In this document: one piece after another, positions 26,143-36,064 of the stretch
Numbering within the stretch: position 1 is the first letter of the stretch
Layout: each line of letters begins with the position of its first letter
Source: Daphnia carinata
Lineage: Eukaryota > Arthropoda > Branchiopoda > Diplostraca > Daphniidae
Assembly: GCF_022539665.2 (NCBI RefSeq)
Contig: NC_081333.1
Coordinates: forward strand, 2,604,001-2,668,000
Length of the DNA: 64,000 bases
Reading direction: 5' to 3'
The notes under the pieces: generated by a model
What the model was told of the DNA's origin: nothing
The model's database searches: none
Seen by the model: the letters and a program-made list of their open reading frames with translations, nothing else
Program-made: the position numbers and the translations under genes

Positions 26143-26754
26143 ATAAAGTCGGGCTTATTTGTTTGTCGGGCTTATTTTTATGGCAATCCGTTTTACCAAA
26201 AAAAAAAAGTCGGCCTTTTTTTTTCCTTGGTCATTGCCATCGCCATCTTTATTTTCAAGAAAATTATTCATTTGCTCGTCAAAGCAGTTATTTTTAAAAT
26301 ATATCGAATATTGGTCTGTAGCATGATTGCGCTGTACCGGACTGGCGCACCAACGTTTGTAACTGATTTTTCCTTTTAATGACTAAGTAAGCCCGACTTT
26401 TCTCGGTCGGGCTTAAAAAAAATTTCTGCAAAAACTGACCCTCATCGGAATTGGTTGAATATCACAGGATATACTCAAAATTGGATGCTGATTCCGGAGA
26501 AATTGCTATTTTTTTCATTAGGTTAATCGTTTTTGAAAAACACCGAATATTTGGCATAAGGCTAGCGCACCAGTACGCTACAGCGCTAGTGCGATGCAGT
26601 AGATATATTCGGTGAGTGTATGTAGAGAACTAACTAGAAATCTGACCGGTAGATAGCGATAGCAGTGGCTTGAAAAAAAAGCCCGACAAATAAATATGGC
26701 AATCCGTTTAACATAAAAAAAAAAAAAAAATGGCGGAAAAAAAATAAAAAATCG
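26143..26754. repeat. AAGCCCGAC-motif repeat cluster (degenerate MITE-like)
   Basis: Five copies of a 9-bp motif lie here. GTCGGGCTT occurs at 26148-26156 and 26165-26173, a perfect hairpin pair AAGCCCGAC/GTCGGGCTT at 26389-26414, and AAGCCCGAC at 26679-26687. A separate direct repeat, TATGGCAATCCGTTT, occurs near 26178 and 26695, each followed by a poly(A) run. The layout suggests an old miniature element or a stack of several, adjoining the outer end of the large inverted repeat. No coding potential. Confidence 0.55.
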
Positions 26755-26902
26755 CACTTTTTTCTTTTTTTCCGACACGTAGCCATCTACCGCTCAGACT
26801 CATTATTACTGGCGTAGGCAATTTCAGTCCATTGGATGCCATTCGCAGTTAGTTCAGTAGCGTGGATGGAGAATAAAGCGTGGTTGGAGGAACAATTGAA
26901 AA

Positions 26903-28298
26903 ATGGATAAGATAATACAACAAAAGGATGATAAGTATAAACATTATTATATTTGTTTTGAATTATTAATTATTGTTTATTAGATCAAATTATGGACCTG
27001 CAGGCTCAATTATTGCAACAGCACAAAATATTAGATAACAGCAAAGCTAAGGATTGTAAGGCCTAATACATAATGATTCTATTTATTTGCTTTTATTCAT
27101 TTGTGTTTTGTAGCTCAAAGGTTGAGTCTACAAGCTCAGCTAGGGGAAAAGAACAAATTGGAATGGAACAGTTTCCAAACAGTGAAGGAGGTTTTTCCAA
27201 ACTCAAACCTAACTGAACATGAGGATGAATTGGCATTAGGCGAACACAGTCAGGTACCTAAACTTTTCAAATAAGAATTCAAAATAAGTATAGAATTTTA
27301 ACAAACAATTATTTATTGTTTAGTTATTCAGTCTACCACCTGACAGTGTGTTAAATTTAAATTCTGTTAGTGCTGCACAAAAAGAATCGTTAGTAATAAG
27401 CCCATGCAGTGAAGGAAGTGAACAATTGTGGGTCCGTATTTGGGCCGAAAATGGGTGTGGTACGGAAACCAAGATATGGCACAAGTTCAACATGAAACAT
27501 GGATTAGGTACTTTTCGGTTTTATGTCTATTGAAAAAGTATTTTTAATGCTATTATTTTGCATTCACAGAATTTAATGGGGGATCAAATCAAGTCTGGAA
27601 GTGTTTCAGGATGGAAGAGTCAGCCTACAGATGAAAAAACACTGAGAGTGCATTACCATTAAGGTATGAGGTAAAGTAATAGAGTATGCACATTGTCTAA
27701 TGAGAAGTACCATCTTGTGTTAATAAATCCAGTACAACAGCAATCCTTTATAGTTCTGTCACAGCTAGAAACCTCAAATAATTCTGCTTCTCTGTCTAAA
27801 GAACAACTTGTCCTTTACATTCAGAGTGTTGGGGAAACTGGGTACTAAAATGGCCCTAAAGATGTTTTAATTTTGCTGCCATTGCAGAGATGAACATCAT
27901 ACATGGACTCTTTAGGTATGAAAGGATTTTTCTTCAAATAATTTTGAATTTATGACGAAGAATTTCTCCTCCTTTTTGCCAACCAGGTCTAATCTACCAA
28001 AAAAAATTTTATCCAATAGGAAAGGATTTTCATGTACTGGGAACACAACTATCAACAATGCAACATTGTACAGGTGCTAGTTTATCATTCAAGAGCCTTA
28101 TACAATGATGTTAATCTGCAATTTGTATGTCCTTCCCCAAGCTTCCACCAGAAGTTGAATCTATGAGTCATGTAAGTTACATGATCAACAGTTGATATGT
28201 TTAACGGTGTTGTTTTTCTTTTCTCAATATAGGTTAATAGTAACATTGGATCTGAAAAAATTCTTGGTTGGGGCAAGACACTGAATAAATTGTATTGA
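26903..28298 (+). pseudogene. Decayed multi-exon element gene, left copy
   Basis: Exon-like blocks with GT-AG borders can be followed across the arm. They are a start at 26903 (MDKIIQQKD), a coiled-coil exon with MDLQAQLLQQHKILDNS, a second with LSLQAQLGEKNKLEWNS and ending LALGEHSQ, an exon at about 27323-27507 (LFSLPPDSVLNLNSVSAAQ), and a last exon ending GWGKTLNKLY with a stop at 28296-28298. In-frame stops and a lost donor show that it is inactive. I do not recognise the protein. The N-terminal coiled coil followed by a compact C-terminal part would suit a DNA- or protein-binding element gene, but no known transposase triad is visible. Confidence 0.55.
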
Positions 28299-28363
28299 TT
28301 GGATGGATGACATGACATTTCTATACTTAATTCGGATTCCCCAGACGGTATTTGATATTAAAA

Positions 28364-28760
28364 AAATTGAAGTGCATATCTGGGCTCCCTTCTTTTCTGA
28401 AGCCCCGTTTCCCCTTGACTCGTAATAAGCCCGTAGGGGGTCATGCCCCTACTGTACGGTATATATAAAAACAACATATACCGAGGTTTGGAGGGCTCTG
28501 GCCGGAAAGGGGACGTGGGGTGCCGCTTAGTCCGATGATGTGTTCACGGAGGGCGATGTGGCTGCCCACAAATCCGAACTAAAGGTTAATCGCTCCTGTA
28601 AAAATGTTCCAAATCTTCAGCTCTTCTTCCGGCTTCTCTTAGCCAATCACCGGGTAATCTCCCCGGTGGGTCAACAAGGCAGTGTCTCCCCCTGCCTGGG
28701 TTGACGGCAACTTTTGAAAGGGCTATTGTGCCTTTTTAAAGTTGCAAAAATAATTGTAAT
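28364..28760 (-). repeat. U block, copy 1 (inverted)
   Basis: About 400 bp, reverse complement of copies 2 and 3. It folds into several strong hairpins: GTAGGGG/CCCCTAC (28433-28452), CGGTATAT/ATATACCG (28457-28483), CACCGGG/CCCGGTG (28648-28668), GGCAG/CTGCC (about 28679-28696) and GCAACTTT/AAAGTTGC (28707-28745). It has no long open frame on either strand. The density of perfect stems suggests a structured transcript or a protein-bound element end. Confidence 0.75.
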
Positions 28761-28956
28761 GTGCAGAGAATTGTCAATAAATTTTTTTTTATAAAATGTT
28801 TTTTGCAAAATTTGTTATTTTCATTGTCTGTGTTCACACATTACATTCATCAACTTTTTTTTTTATATATCTTGCTCAATTTACCTTTATTGTTTATGCC
28901 ACCTTTGACGGTAAGCATTGTTTCCATTGATATGTGGTTTATCTGTAAGCATTCAA

Positions 28957-29027
28957 TTATTATCCAGGGATCGAACCCTGAATGTTTGGCATACCGCACC
29001 GATGCTCTACCAATGAGCCATGAATCA
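28957..29027 (-). repeat. tRNA-like sequence a
   Basis: The minus strand carries an A-box-like TGGCTCATTGG with a D-stem GCTC/GAGC and a B-box GGTTCGATCCC with a perfect CAGGG/CCCTG T-stem. The anticodon stem is weak and no seven-base-pair acceptor stem closes it. It is a tRNA-derived pseudogene or SINE-type Pol III promoter, not a working tRNA. Confidence 0.55.
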
Positions 29028-29149
29028 CATGATGTCAAGTTGGCTTTTTTCTAGTCACTTGCGGACTTGCATTTACACTTTGAATAAAACTGACATGCAA
29101 TACTGCAATATTCTTTTCTACATTTAGATATAGATCTTTATACATCTAC

Positions 29150-29214
29150 TAAGGTTTGAACCCAGGGTAACAGTTATCGCAGCTGAATGCTCTACCACAG
29201 AGCTATGGACCTTA
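29150..29214 (-). repeat. tRNA-like sequence b
   Basis: The minus strand has TAGCTCTGTGGTAGAGC (A box and perfect D-stem) and GGTTCAAACC (B box). Outer TAAGGT and ACCTTA can pair as an acceptor-like stem, but a proper T-stem is missing. tRNA-derived and not predicted to be functional. Confidence 0.5.
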
Positions 29215-29308
29215 TGAAAGCAATAGAAAGATAAACATATAGTTGTGAAAGACTGCATAAACATCCTAGACGATAACATATGATATTCGATAATAAGAAA
29301 TTCAAATA

Positions 29309-29380
29309 CATCTCGTGGCTCAATGTTAGAGCATCGGCGTCGCACGCTGAATGTCTGGGGATCGATTCCCATACCAGTAA
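29309..29380 (+). repeat. tRNA-like sequence c
   Basis: The plus strand carries TGGCTCAATGTTAGAGC (A box, D-stem) and an anticodon arm TCGGC-GTCGCAC-GCTGA whose seven-base loop has T33 and would read CGC (Ala). A B-box-like GGATCGATTCCC follows. The acceptor stem does not pair. It is the most tRNA-like of the three but still degenerate. Confidence 0.5.
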
Positions 29381-29560
29381 AACAATATACAAATACAAAA
29401 TCACTTCAGAAAATATCCAGGTATTACACGTTGTTCCTTGTCTAAATTCATGAATTGAGCAAGCTTGATAAATGTAATGTGTGAACACAGACAATGAAAA
29501 TAACAAATTTTGCAAAAAACATTTTATAAAACAAAATTTATTGACAATTCTCTGCACATT

Positions 29561-29956
29561 ACAATTATTTTTGCAACTTTAAAAAGGCACAATAGCCCTT
29601 TCAAAAGTTGCCATCAACCCAGGCAGGGGGAGACACTGCCTTGTTGACCCACCGGGGAGATTACCCGGTGATTGGCTAAGAGAAGCCGGAAGAAGAGCTG
29701 AAGATTTGGAACATTTTTACAGGAGCGATTAACCTTTAGTTCGGATTTGTGGGTAGCCACATCGCCCTCCGTGAACACATCATCGGACTAAGCGGCACCC
29801 CACGTCCCCTTTCCGGCCAGAGCCCTCCAAACCTCGGTATATGTTGTTTTTATATATACCGTACAGTAGGGGCATGACCCCCTACGGGCTTATTACGAGT
29901 CAAGGGGAAACGGGGCTTCAGAAAAGAAGGGAGCCCAGATATGCACTTCAATTTTT
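29561..29956 (+). repeat. U block, copy 2
   Basis: Plus-orientation copy in the right arm, with the same hairpins as copy 1. Compared by eye with copy 3 it differs at only about a dozen positions in 400. Confidence 0.75.
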
Positions 29957-30019
29957 TTAATATCAAATACCGTCTGGGGAATCCGAATTAAGTATAGAAA
30001 TGTCATGTCATCCATCCAA

Positions 30020-31416
30020 TCAATACAATTTATTCAGTGTCTTGCCCCAACCAAGAATCTTTTCAGATCCAATGTTACTATTAACCTATATTGAGAAAAG
30101 ACAAACAACACCATTAAACATATCAATTGTTGATCATGTAACTTACATGACTCATAGATTCAACTTCTGGTGGAAGCTTGGGAAAGGACATACAAATTGC
30201 AGATTAAAATCATTGTATAAGGCTCTTGAATGATAAACGAGCACCTGTAGAATGTTGCATTGTTGATAGTTGTGTTCCCAGTACATGAAAATCCTTTCCT
30301 ATTGGATAAAATTTTTTTTGGTAGATTAGACCTGGTTGGCAAAAAGGAGGAGAAATTCTTCATCATAAATTCAAAATTATTTGAAGAAAAATCCTTTCAT
30401 ACCTAAAGAGTCCATGTATGATGTTCATCTCTGCAATGGCAGCAAATTTAAAACATCTTTAGGGCCATTTAAGTACCCAGTTTCTCCAACACTCTGAATG
30501 TAAAGGACAAGTTGTTCTTTAGCCAGAGAAGCAGAATTATTTGAGGCTTCTAGCTGTGACAGAACTATAAAGGATTGCTGTTGTACTGGATTTATTAACA
30601 CAAGATGGTACTTCTCATTAGACAATGTGCATACTCTATTACTTTACCTCATACCTTAATGGTAATGCACTCTCAGTGTTTTTTCAACTGTAGGCTGACT
30701 CTTCCATCCTGTAACACTTCCAGACTTGACTTGATCCCCTGCTAAAATTCTGTGAATGCGAAATAATAGCATTAAAAATACTTTTTCGATAGACAAAAAA
30801 CCGAAAAGTACCTAATCAACGTTTTTGTTGAACTCGTGCCATATCTCGGTTTCCGTACCACACCCATTTTCGGCCCAAATACGGTCCCACAATTGTTCAA
30901 TTCCTTCGCTGCATGGACTTATTATTAACGATTCTTTTAGTACAGCACCAACAGAATTTAAATTTAACACACTGTCAGGTGGTGGACTGAATAACTAAAC
31001 AAAAAATAATTGTTTTTTTAAAATTCTATACTTATTTTGAATTCTTATTTGAAAAGTTTATATACCTGACTGTGTTCGCCTAACGCCAACTCATCCTCAC
31101 GTTCAGTTAGGGATGAGTTTTGAAAAACCTCCTTCACTGTTTGGAAACTGTTCCGTTCCAATTTGTTCTCTTCCCCTAGCTGTGCTTGTAGACTCAAAAT
31201 TTGAGCTACAAAACACAAATGAATAAAAGCAAATAAATAGAATCATTATGTATTAGGCCTTACCATCCTTAGCTTTGCTGTTATCTAATATTTTGTGTTG
31301 TTCCAATAATTGGGGCTGCAGCTTCATAATTTGATCTAATAAATAATAAATAATTAGTGAAAACCAATATAATAATGTTTATACTTACCATCCTTTTGTT
31401 GTATTACCTTATCCAT
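30020..31416 (-). pseudogene. Decayed multi-exon element gene, right copy
   Basis: Minus-strand counterpart of the left remnant. The start is at 31416-31414 (MDKVIQQKD) with an intact GTAAGT donor. Coiled-coil exons follow (QIMKLQPQLLEQHKILDNS, QILSLQAQLGEENKLERNS). A later block has an open frame at 30425-30625 (QQSFIVLSQLEASNNSA). The last exon ends GSEKILGWGKTLNKLY with a stop at 30022-30020. It is better preserved than the left copy but still interrupted. Product unknown. Confidence 0.55.
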
Positions 31417-31593
31417 TTTTCAATTGTTCCTCCAGCCACGCGTTATTCTCTCCATCCACGCTACTGAACTAACTGGCAGTTAGCCACCTGCGAACCAACT
31501 GCGAATGGCATCCAATGGACTGAAATTGCCTACGCCAGTAATAACAAGTCTGAGCGGTAGATGGCTACGTGTCGGAAAAAAAGAAAAAAGTGT

Positions 31594-32883
31594 GAACATT
31601 AGAATTATTTTTGCAACTTTAAAAAGGCATAATAGCCCTTTCAAAAGTTGCCGTCAACCCAGGCAGGGGGAGACACTGCCTTGTTGACCCACCGGGGAGA
31701 TTACCCGGTGATTGGCTAAGAGAAGCCGGAAGAAGAGCCGAAGATTTGGAACATTTTTACTGGAGCGATTAACCTTTAGTTCGGATTTGTGGGTAGCCAC
31801 GTCGCCCTCCGTGAACACATCATCGGACTAAGCGGGGGTCCACGTCCCCTTTCCGGCCAGAGCCCTCCAAACCTCGGTATATGTTATTTTTATATATACC
31901 GTACAGTAGGGGCATGACCCCCTACGGGCTTATTACGAGTCAAGGGGAAACGGGGCTACGGAAAGGAAGGGAGCCCAGATATGCACTTCAATTTTTTAAT
32001 AATTAATACCGTAATACGCGGGAATACACAGGCGACTGATGGAGGGAAATTCAATTCCGTACTTCAAATTATTATAACTTTGCGTCATCACATCCCAACC
32101 AGAAATCTTCGCAGGTTCACTATTGCTATTAATCTAAATTAAGAAAATAAAACATAGATAAGCATAAAACATTCTTATTGATATAGCTTACATGGTACAT
32201 AAATTCATCATCTGCCATATTCCTGTAGATTCCTGGCAGGAGCTTCCAAAAGGCTATGCAGTTGCAAATGACCACCATGGCCAAAACTTGAATACGAAAG
32301 TTTGGAAGAAGTCTTCGTCTTGGCCACGGAGATCTTCCATGGGCTTTCCGATTGGACGTTCCATGCACCATAAAAAAACAGAAAGGTTACAAAGTTGGTT
32401 GTTTGATCACTAAATGTTAAGGTAAATAATGAACCTGGTCTCGGCAGTCTTGACAGCAATTTCCATTATAACCTCATATCACCTCATTCTATGGAAAAAG
32501 AATTTGGCAGGCATCAGTTCAGAATAAAAATTGTTGCATTCAAATCTTTTGACAGGTGGGATTTAGGAATGTCGCCTTAGGGAGTGCAAACCATGATTTT
32601 CAAAACCATTAAATCCTTGTTAGCCATTGAAAGATTGCTGGCTGACGCAGGCATTCATTTGGGACATGACTAACGAACTGCTTCATGGATACATCTCTTT
32701 TTTTTTTAGTCCTCTTCAGGATGACATGAATTCCAGCACATTCTACACAAATATCAGCACTTAACGATATATCAATTAAAACAATTAAAATAGTTCCACC
32801 TTTTAATATTTTTGACTCCATGATTCGTCTTTGTCGCAAATGGGAAGGCAAGGCAACTGATCTATGGTGATTTATTCATCACA
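31594..32883 (-). mobile_element. Third, diverged tandem unit of the same element
   Basis: It begins with U block copy 3 immediately outside the right arm. After U the body is still alignable to the right arm but strongly diverged. For example, the minus-strand last exon reads INSNSEPAKISGWD where the arm has VNSNIGSEKILGWG. Homology fades to the right, where the MITE-like element begins. This shows the element exists as head-to-tail units as well as inverted ones. Confidence 0.55.
31598..31995 (+). repeat. U block, copy 3
   Basis: Same orientation as copy 2 and almost identical, including all the stems. One cluster of changes replaces GCACCCC by GGGGTCC. It starts at the outer end of the right arm. 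Confidence 0.75.
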
Positions 32884-33293
32884 CACAGTGGGAAGGCTAT
32901 AGCCTTCTCACTTTTGTCAAAATCTGCAAAAAACAAAATGTCACTGAATTGAATAAAACTCACCCATGATAATCAAAATTGAACGGTGTTTACGAATACA
33001 GGATTAGTTTACCCCTAAGTTTTGTTTAGATCCTAGTTTGATTGATATTTCCACAATCGATATTTTTACGATATTTCTTTTAATAGATGGCGTTGGAGAC
33101 GGTAAACAAACTAAAATCGCTTTGATTGCATTTTATTCCGAAACTGCATAACGAAGCGAAAAACTAATGCTATATTCGGAATCAGCGTTCACTTTTGATT
33201 ATTTAAGGTGAGTTTCATCCACTTTTAAGAGATGTAATTTTTTTCGAATTTCGACAAAAGTGAGAAGGCTATATATAGCCTTCCCACTTTTTC
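32884..33293. mobile_element. MITE-like element with long terminal inverted repeats
   Basis: About 410 bp. The left end (32884 to about 33000) and right end (about 33175-33293) are inverted repeats of roughly 110 bp. Both contain GAAGGCTATA, CTCACTTTTGTC, AAACTCACC and ATAATCAAAA in matching order. Each extreme end is itself a palindrome (GTGGGAAGGCTATAGCCTTCTCAC on the left, a TATATA-centred version on the right). A TA target duplication inside these palindromes would fit a Tc1/mariner-type MITE nested in a relative. No coding capacity. Confidence 0.6.
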
Positions 33294-34391
33294 ATTTTTG
33301 GCAAAAAACTAAATATAGCTAAAAATACATGAATCTTACTCAATATTTAACGCGGATCACGAAAATAGGCTTCATTTTTGCGTTGCACCAATAGTTTTTG
33401 AAATAGATGTAAAAAACTTCGGATTAAATATATTGCGTTGCAGTCACCTTTGTTACATTTATTTCAGAAACTGTTGGCACGAAAGACTATTTCACTAACA
33501 CATAACGGCAGACGGAGTCCAGAGTTTCGAGGAACACATTGTGCTAATTGGCTAAAAATATATGACTTCGATGCAGAATTTAATGTTTATCACGAAGAAC
33601 AAGTTTATTTTTCAATTGACCTTATAGCTTTTGAAATAAACCTAAAATACCAACCGGGAAAATTGCTAGTTCTTTTTACTAAGTTAGAGTTCAATTTTTT
33701 GTTAATAGGAGTTGGTTTTGATCGTGCTGATGCATACTGTAAATGTATCAGTTTGGGAATGATTAATAAATAAACGGTAAATGATTGTACGATATTCTTT
33801 TGTGTAGTAAAACCAAACAGAAAGATATGGTAAACTCGAAATTCTCATACACCACATTTCACCTGTGGTTATTTCGCGCTGCAATAATCGAATAGCATTA
33901 AATCGTAAGTACACAAAAACTGTAAGGCACTGATAGCTAAATCATGGGGGAATAAACAATAAAGTTGAACTTACATGTTTCATGCCAATTTTGCGAATTG
34001 GCCGAATATTGGTCAATTTTTTTTATTATTTTAACACGAGTCCACATTGTGAAAAAAAGAAGAAAGATTTTAAACGTTATAACCTTTTAGAAGACAATAG
34101 ACAAAATCGAATGTTCGTACGCCAGACAGACTAGACCCTAGCTCCTGCCCCAAGATGTTAATCAACTGGTATTCATTCTTAATCCCAGATCCAGAAAGCA
34201 TAAGAAAATTCGTCAGTAAAGGAACCTTTTTTTTTTTTTCAAAGCTGTAACTTTGTTGGAAGACGCAATAGATCTGATATTTATACAGATTCGCCCAATC
34301 ACAGCCATCAACTCCTTTGACCAGTTTTTCTTAACATATGTTGGCCAAACTAAAACAAAAGATAAAAATTGCAATTTTTAGAAAAAAGCTA
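33294..34391. other. Intergenic, 3' side of the MTFR1-like gene
   Basis: AT-rich DNA. A 111-codon open frame at 33438-33773 has no recognised domain and sits in repeat-rich surroundings. A poly(T) run is present near 34230. Nothing supports a gene. The 3' UTR of the minus-strand MTFR1-like gene should occupy the right end. Confidence 0.45.
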
Positions 34392-36064
34392 TTAAACAAA
34401 ACAAATTTTAAAATTTACGGGCTGCTGAATAGTTCCATTTTCTTTGTCAGATTGAACGGCTTCTGGACGTGTATAGACAAAGAGCTTTCTCGGACTGGCT
34501 GGAGCTTTAGGTTTAGAAGCCGTTGGCTTAGGGGCAACGGGTGAATTAAACAGATAGTCATTGGATTCGGAGAAAGAATCTTCACGATCTTCGCGGCTTT
34601 CACGCTCTGGAGAATCATTGATTTGATTCATCTGGGCAAACCGTTTTCGCAAAGCAAGAGCAATCATGGTTGAAGGGTCAATGTCGTCTTTATCTGGCCT
34701 TCTTCTGACAGGGGTTGCATTCGTCGACCTTCAAGAAAGATCAAGTGGTGTAAGTGTACAGTTAACAGATTTCCTGTCCAACTTAAATTTACTGCACAAC
34801 AAGAAACCTCGCACTGAGCCAGAAAATAAAATGTGAACTTACGTTTACCAATTCCTATGGTATACTACGCATAAAGGTTTATAACAGAACAGTTAACGAG
34901 ACCAGAAAATCGTATAACCCAATCTTACTTTGAATCGTACCTGTCCACTTTCTTCAGTTTAACCTTGCCCATGTCTTTAAGAACATCGGTCATGGATGGT
35001 ACTGACATGGCTCGGGATTTTCTGTCCACTTTATCTGTTGCTTTTAAGCTCTTTGATTGCAATGACTCGGCTAAAGACAACTTCCTGTTTGGCGTCTCGT
35101 TGGCAGTTCCGTTAAAGGTAGAAGGAAGAGGAGGAGGAGGAGGGGGAAGGATACCCGTAGACATTGGGGTAGGTGGTGGTCCAAAGAGCATTGAGGATGG
35201 CGGCGGAGGAGGTGGAGGCGGTCCAGAAAGCACGAAGGGAGGAGGTGGTGGAATGGGGGTTGCAGGCAGGCTTCCATAGTCTATTAGGTCAATGTTTAAG
35301 AGCAAACAGTTTAAAATGTTGTGGAAATGCAATCATTTATGATTTACCTGATGTTCCAGGTTTGTTGGTAGCAACATTAACTATTTTGGCAATTTGCTCT
35401 CTCAAACGAGATAGTTCATCCTCAAGGGCAGTTATTTTGGTCATAGCAACTGTGTCAACAGTGCTTTGTGAACTGTATAGGGAATCAGCACAAACACTTG
35501 GTGGTGATGCTGATCTAACAGAAGGGGCATCTTCCTCATATGGAATAACTTCAGAATCTGCAATTGATGATGACGATTTGGGTTTCATTTTTTTCCTAAT
35601 TTAAAACACAGGCTTAAGGAACTTTGTTTAAAATATGTTAAAGCATAAACTTTACTTCCAGAAGTCAATTTTGCTGTTGTTGTCTAAAATAGGAATAGCA
35701 GCTAAGCCCTCATCTACTACAGAGTGTCCATCCCAGTCAAAACTTGATGAATCATCTGAATTCACAATTGTGAAACGCACACGAGGAGAGGGTTTAATAG
35801 GGAGTCTGCAGGCTAATTTTCTAATAAAGCTCCTTTGACTCCCAGCATCTCCACTTTGAAAAATGAAAATAATCTGAAATATAAAAAATATTTTTTTACT
35901 GCAAGTGAAAATTGGTAGAAGATTGTTTAAGCATGTACCTGGTCAGATGCATTCATTAACATGGCATCCATCCTAAGTTGCTGAGCAATGAGCCATGCAA
36001 AATCCTGTAAATCTATGCGTAGTTCTTGTAAAACATCAATGACTGTTCTCATCAAGTGATCCAT
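34392..36064 (-). CDS. MTFR1: Mitochondrial fission regulator, MTFR1/MTFR2/MTFR1L family
   Basis: Member of the proline-rich mitochondrial fission regulator family, which acts at mitochondria to influence their shape. Five coding exons, 36064-35939, 35873-35656, 35595-35348, 35280-34941 and 34728-34392, join in frame to give 422 residues. The N-terminal part contains the family block RSFIRKLACRLPIKPSPRVR. A short heptad stretch ITALEDELSRLREQIAKIV follows at about residues 165-185. A polyproline stretch (PPPPPF, PPPPPPPP) lies at about 202-245. The C-terminal signature MTDVLKDMGKVKLKKVDR is followed by DPSTMIALALRKRFA. The polyproline could bind SH3/EVH1/profilin-type domains (inference). The single invertebrate gene cannot be assigned to one vertebrate paralogue. 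The start is the only upstream ATG in frame with the family N-terminus. Confidence 0.9.

Larger units (their letters stand above)
26755..28882 (+). repeat. Inverted repeat, left arm
   Basis: Left arm, reverse complement of 29450-31592. It contains the plus-strand gene remnant (26903-28298) and the left U block. Several splice donors intact in the right arm are mutated here; for example the first donor reads ATAAGT instead of GTAAGT. Confidence 0.85.
26755..31592. mobile_element. Large inverted-repeat element, unclassified
   Basis: Two arms of about 2.1 kb, 26755-28882 and 29450-31592, are reverse complements with scattered substitutions and small indels, around a spacer of about 570 bp. The outer ends share the sequence beginning CACTTTTTTC and CCGACACGTAGCC; the inner ends lie just beyond a shared TTGCTCAATT. 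Each arm holds, from outside in, a decayed spliced coiled-coil gene and a hairpin-rich block (U). The spacer holds three tRNA-like sequences. I see no transposase, reverse transcriptase or integrase motif and no obvious target-site duplication. It may be two units of one element inserted head to head, or a foldback element. The tandem third unit outside the right arm favours a multi-unit origin. Confidence 0.8.
29450..31592 (-). repeat. Inverted repeat, right arm
   Basis: Right arm, reverse complement of 26755-28882. It keeps more intact splice sites than the left arm. Its outer end abuts a third U block with only a few bases between. Confidence 0.85.

Noticed and set aside
28085-28318. 77-codon frame MSCHPSNQYNLF... 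and its twin at 30000-30233
   Set aside because: They are the antisense of the last exons of the element gene in both arms; the sense strand has the splice sites and the natural stop.
28957-29380. Functional tRNA genes
   Set aside because: None of the three tRNA-like sequences forms all four stems; at least one stem fails in each.
35173-35604. 143-codon and neighbouring Gly-rich frames on plus
   Set aside because: Antisense shadows of the polyproline exon of the MTFR1-like gene.
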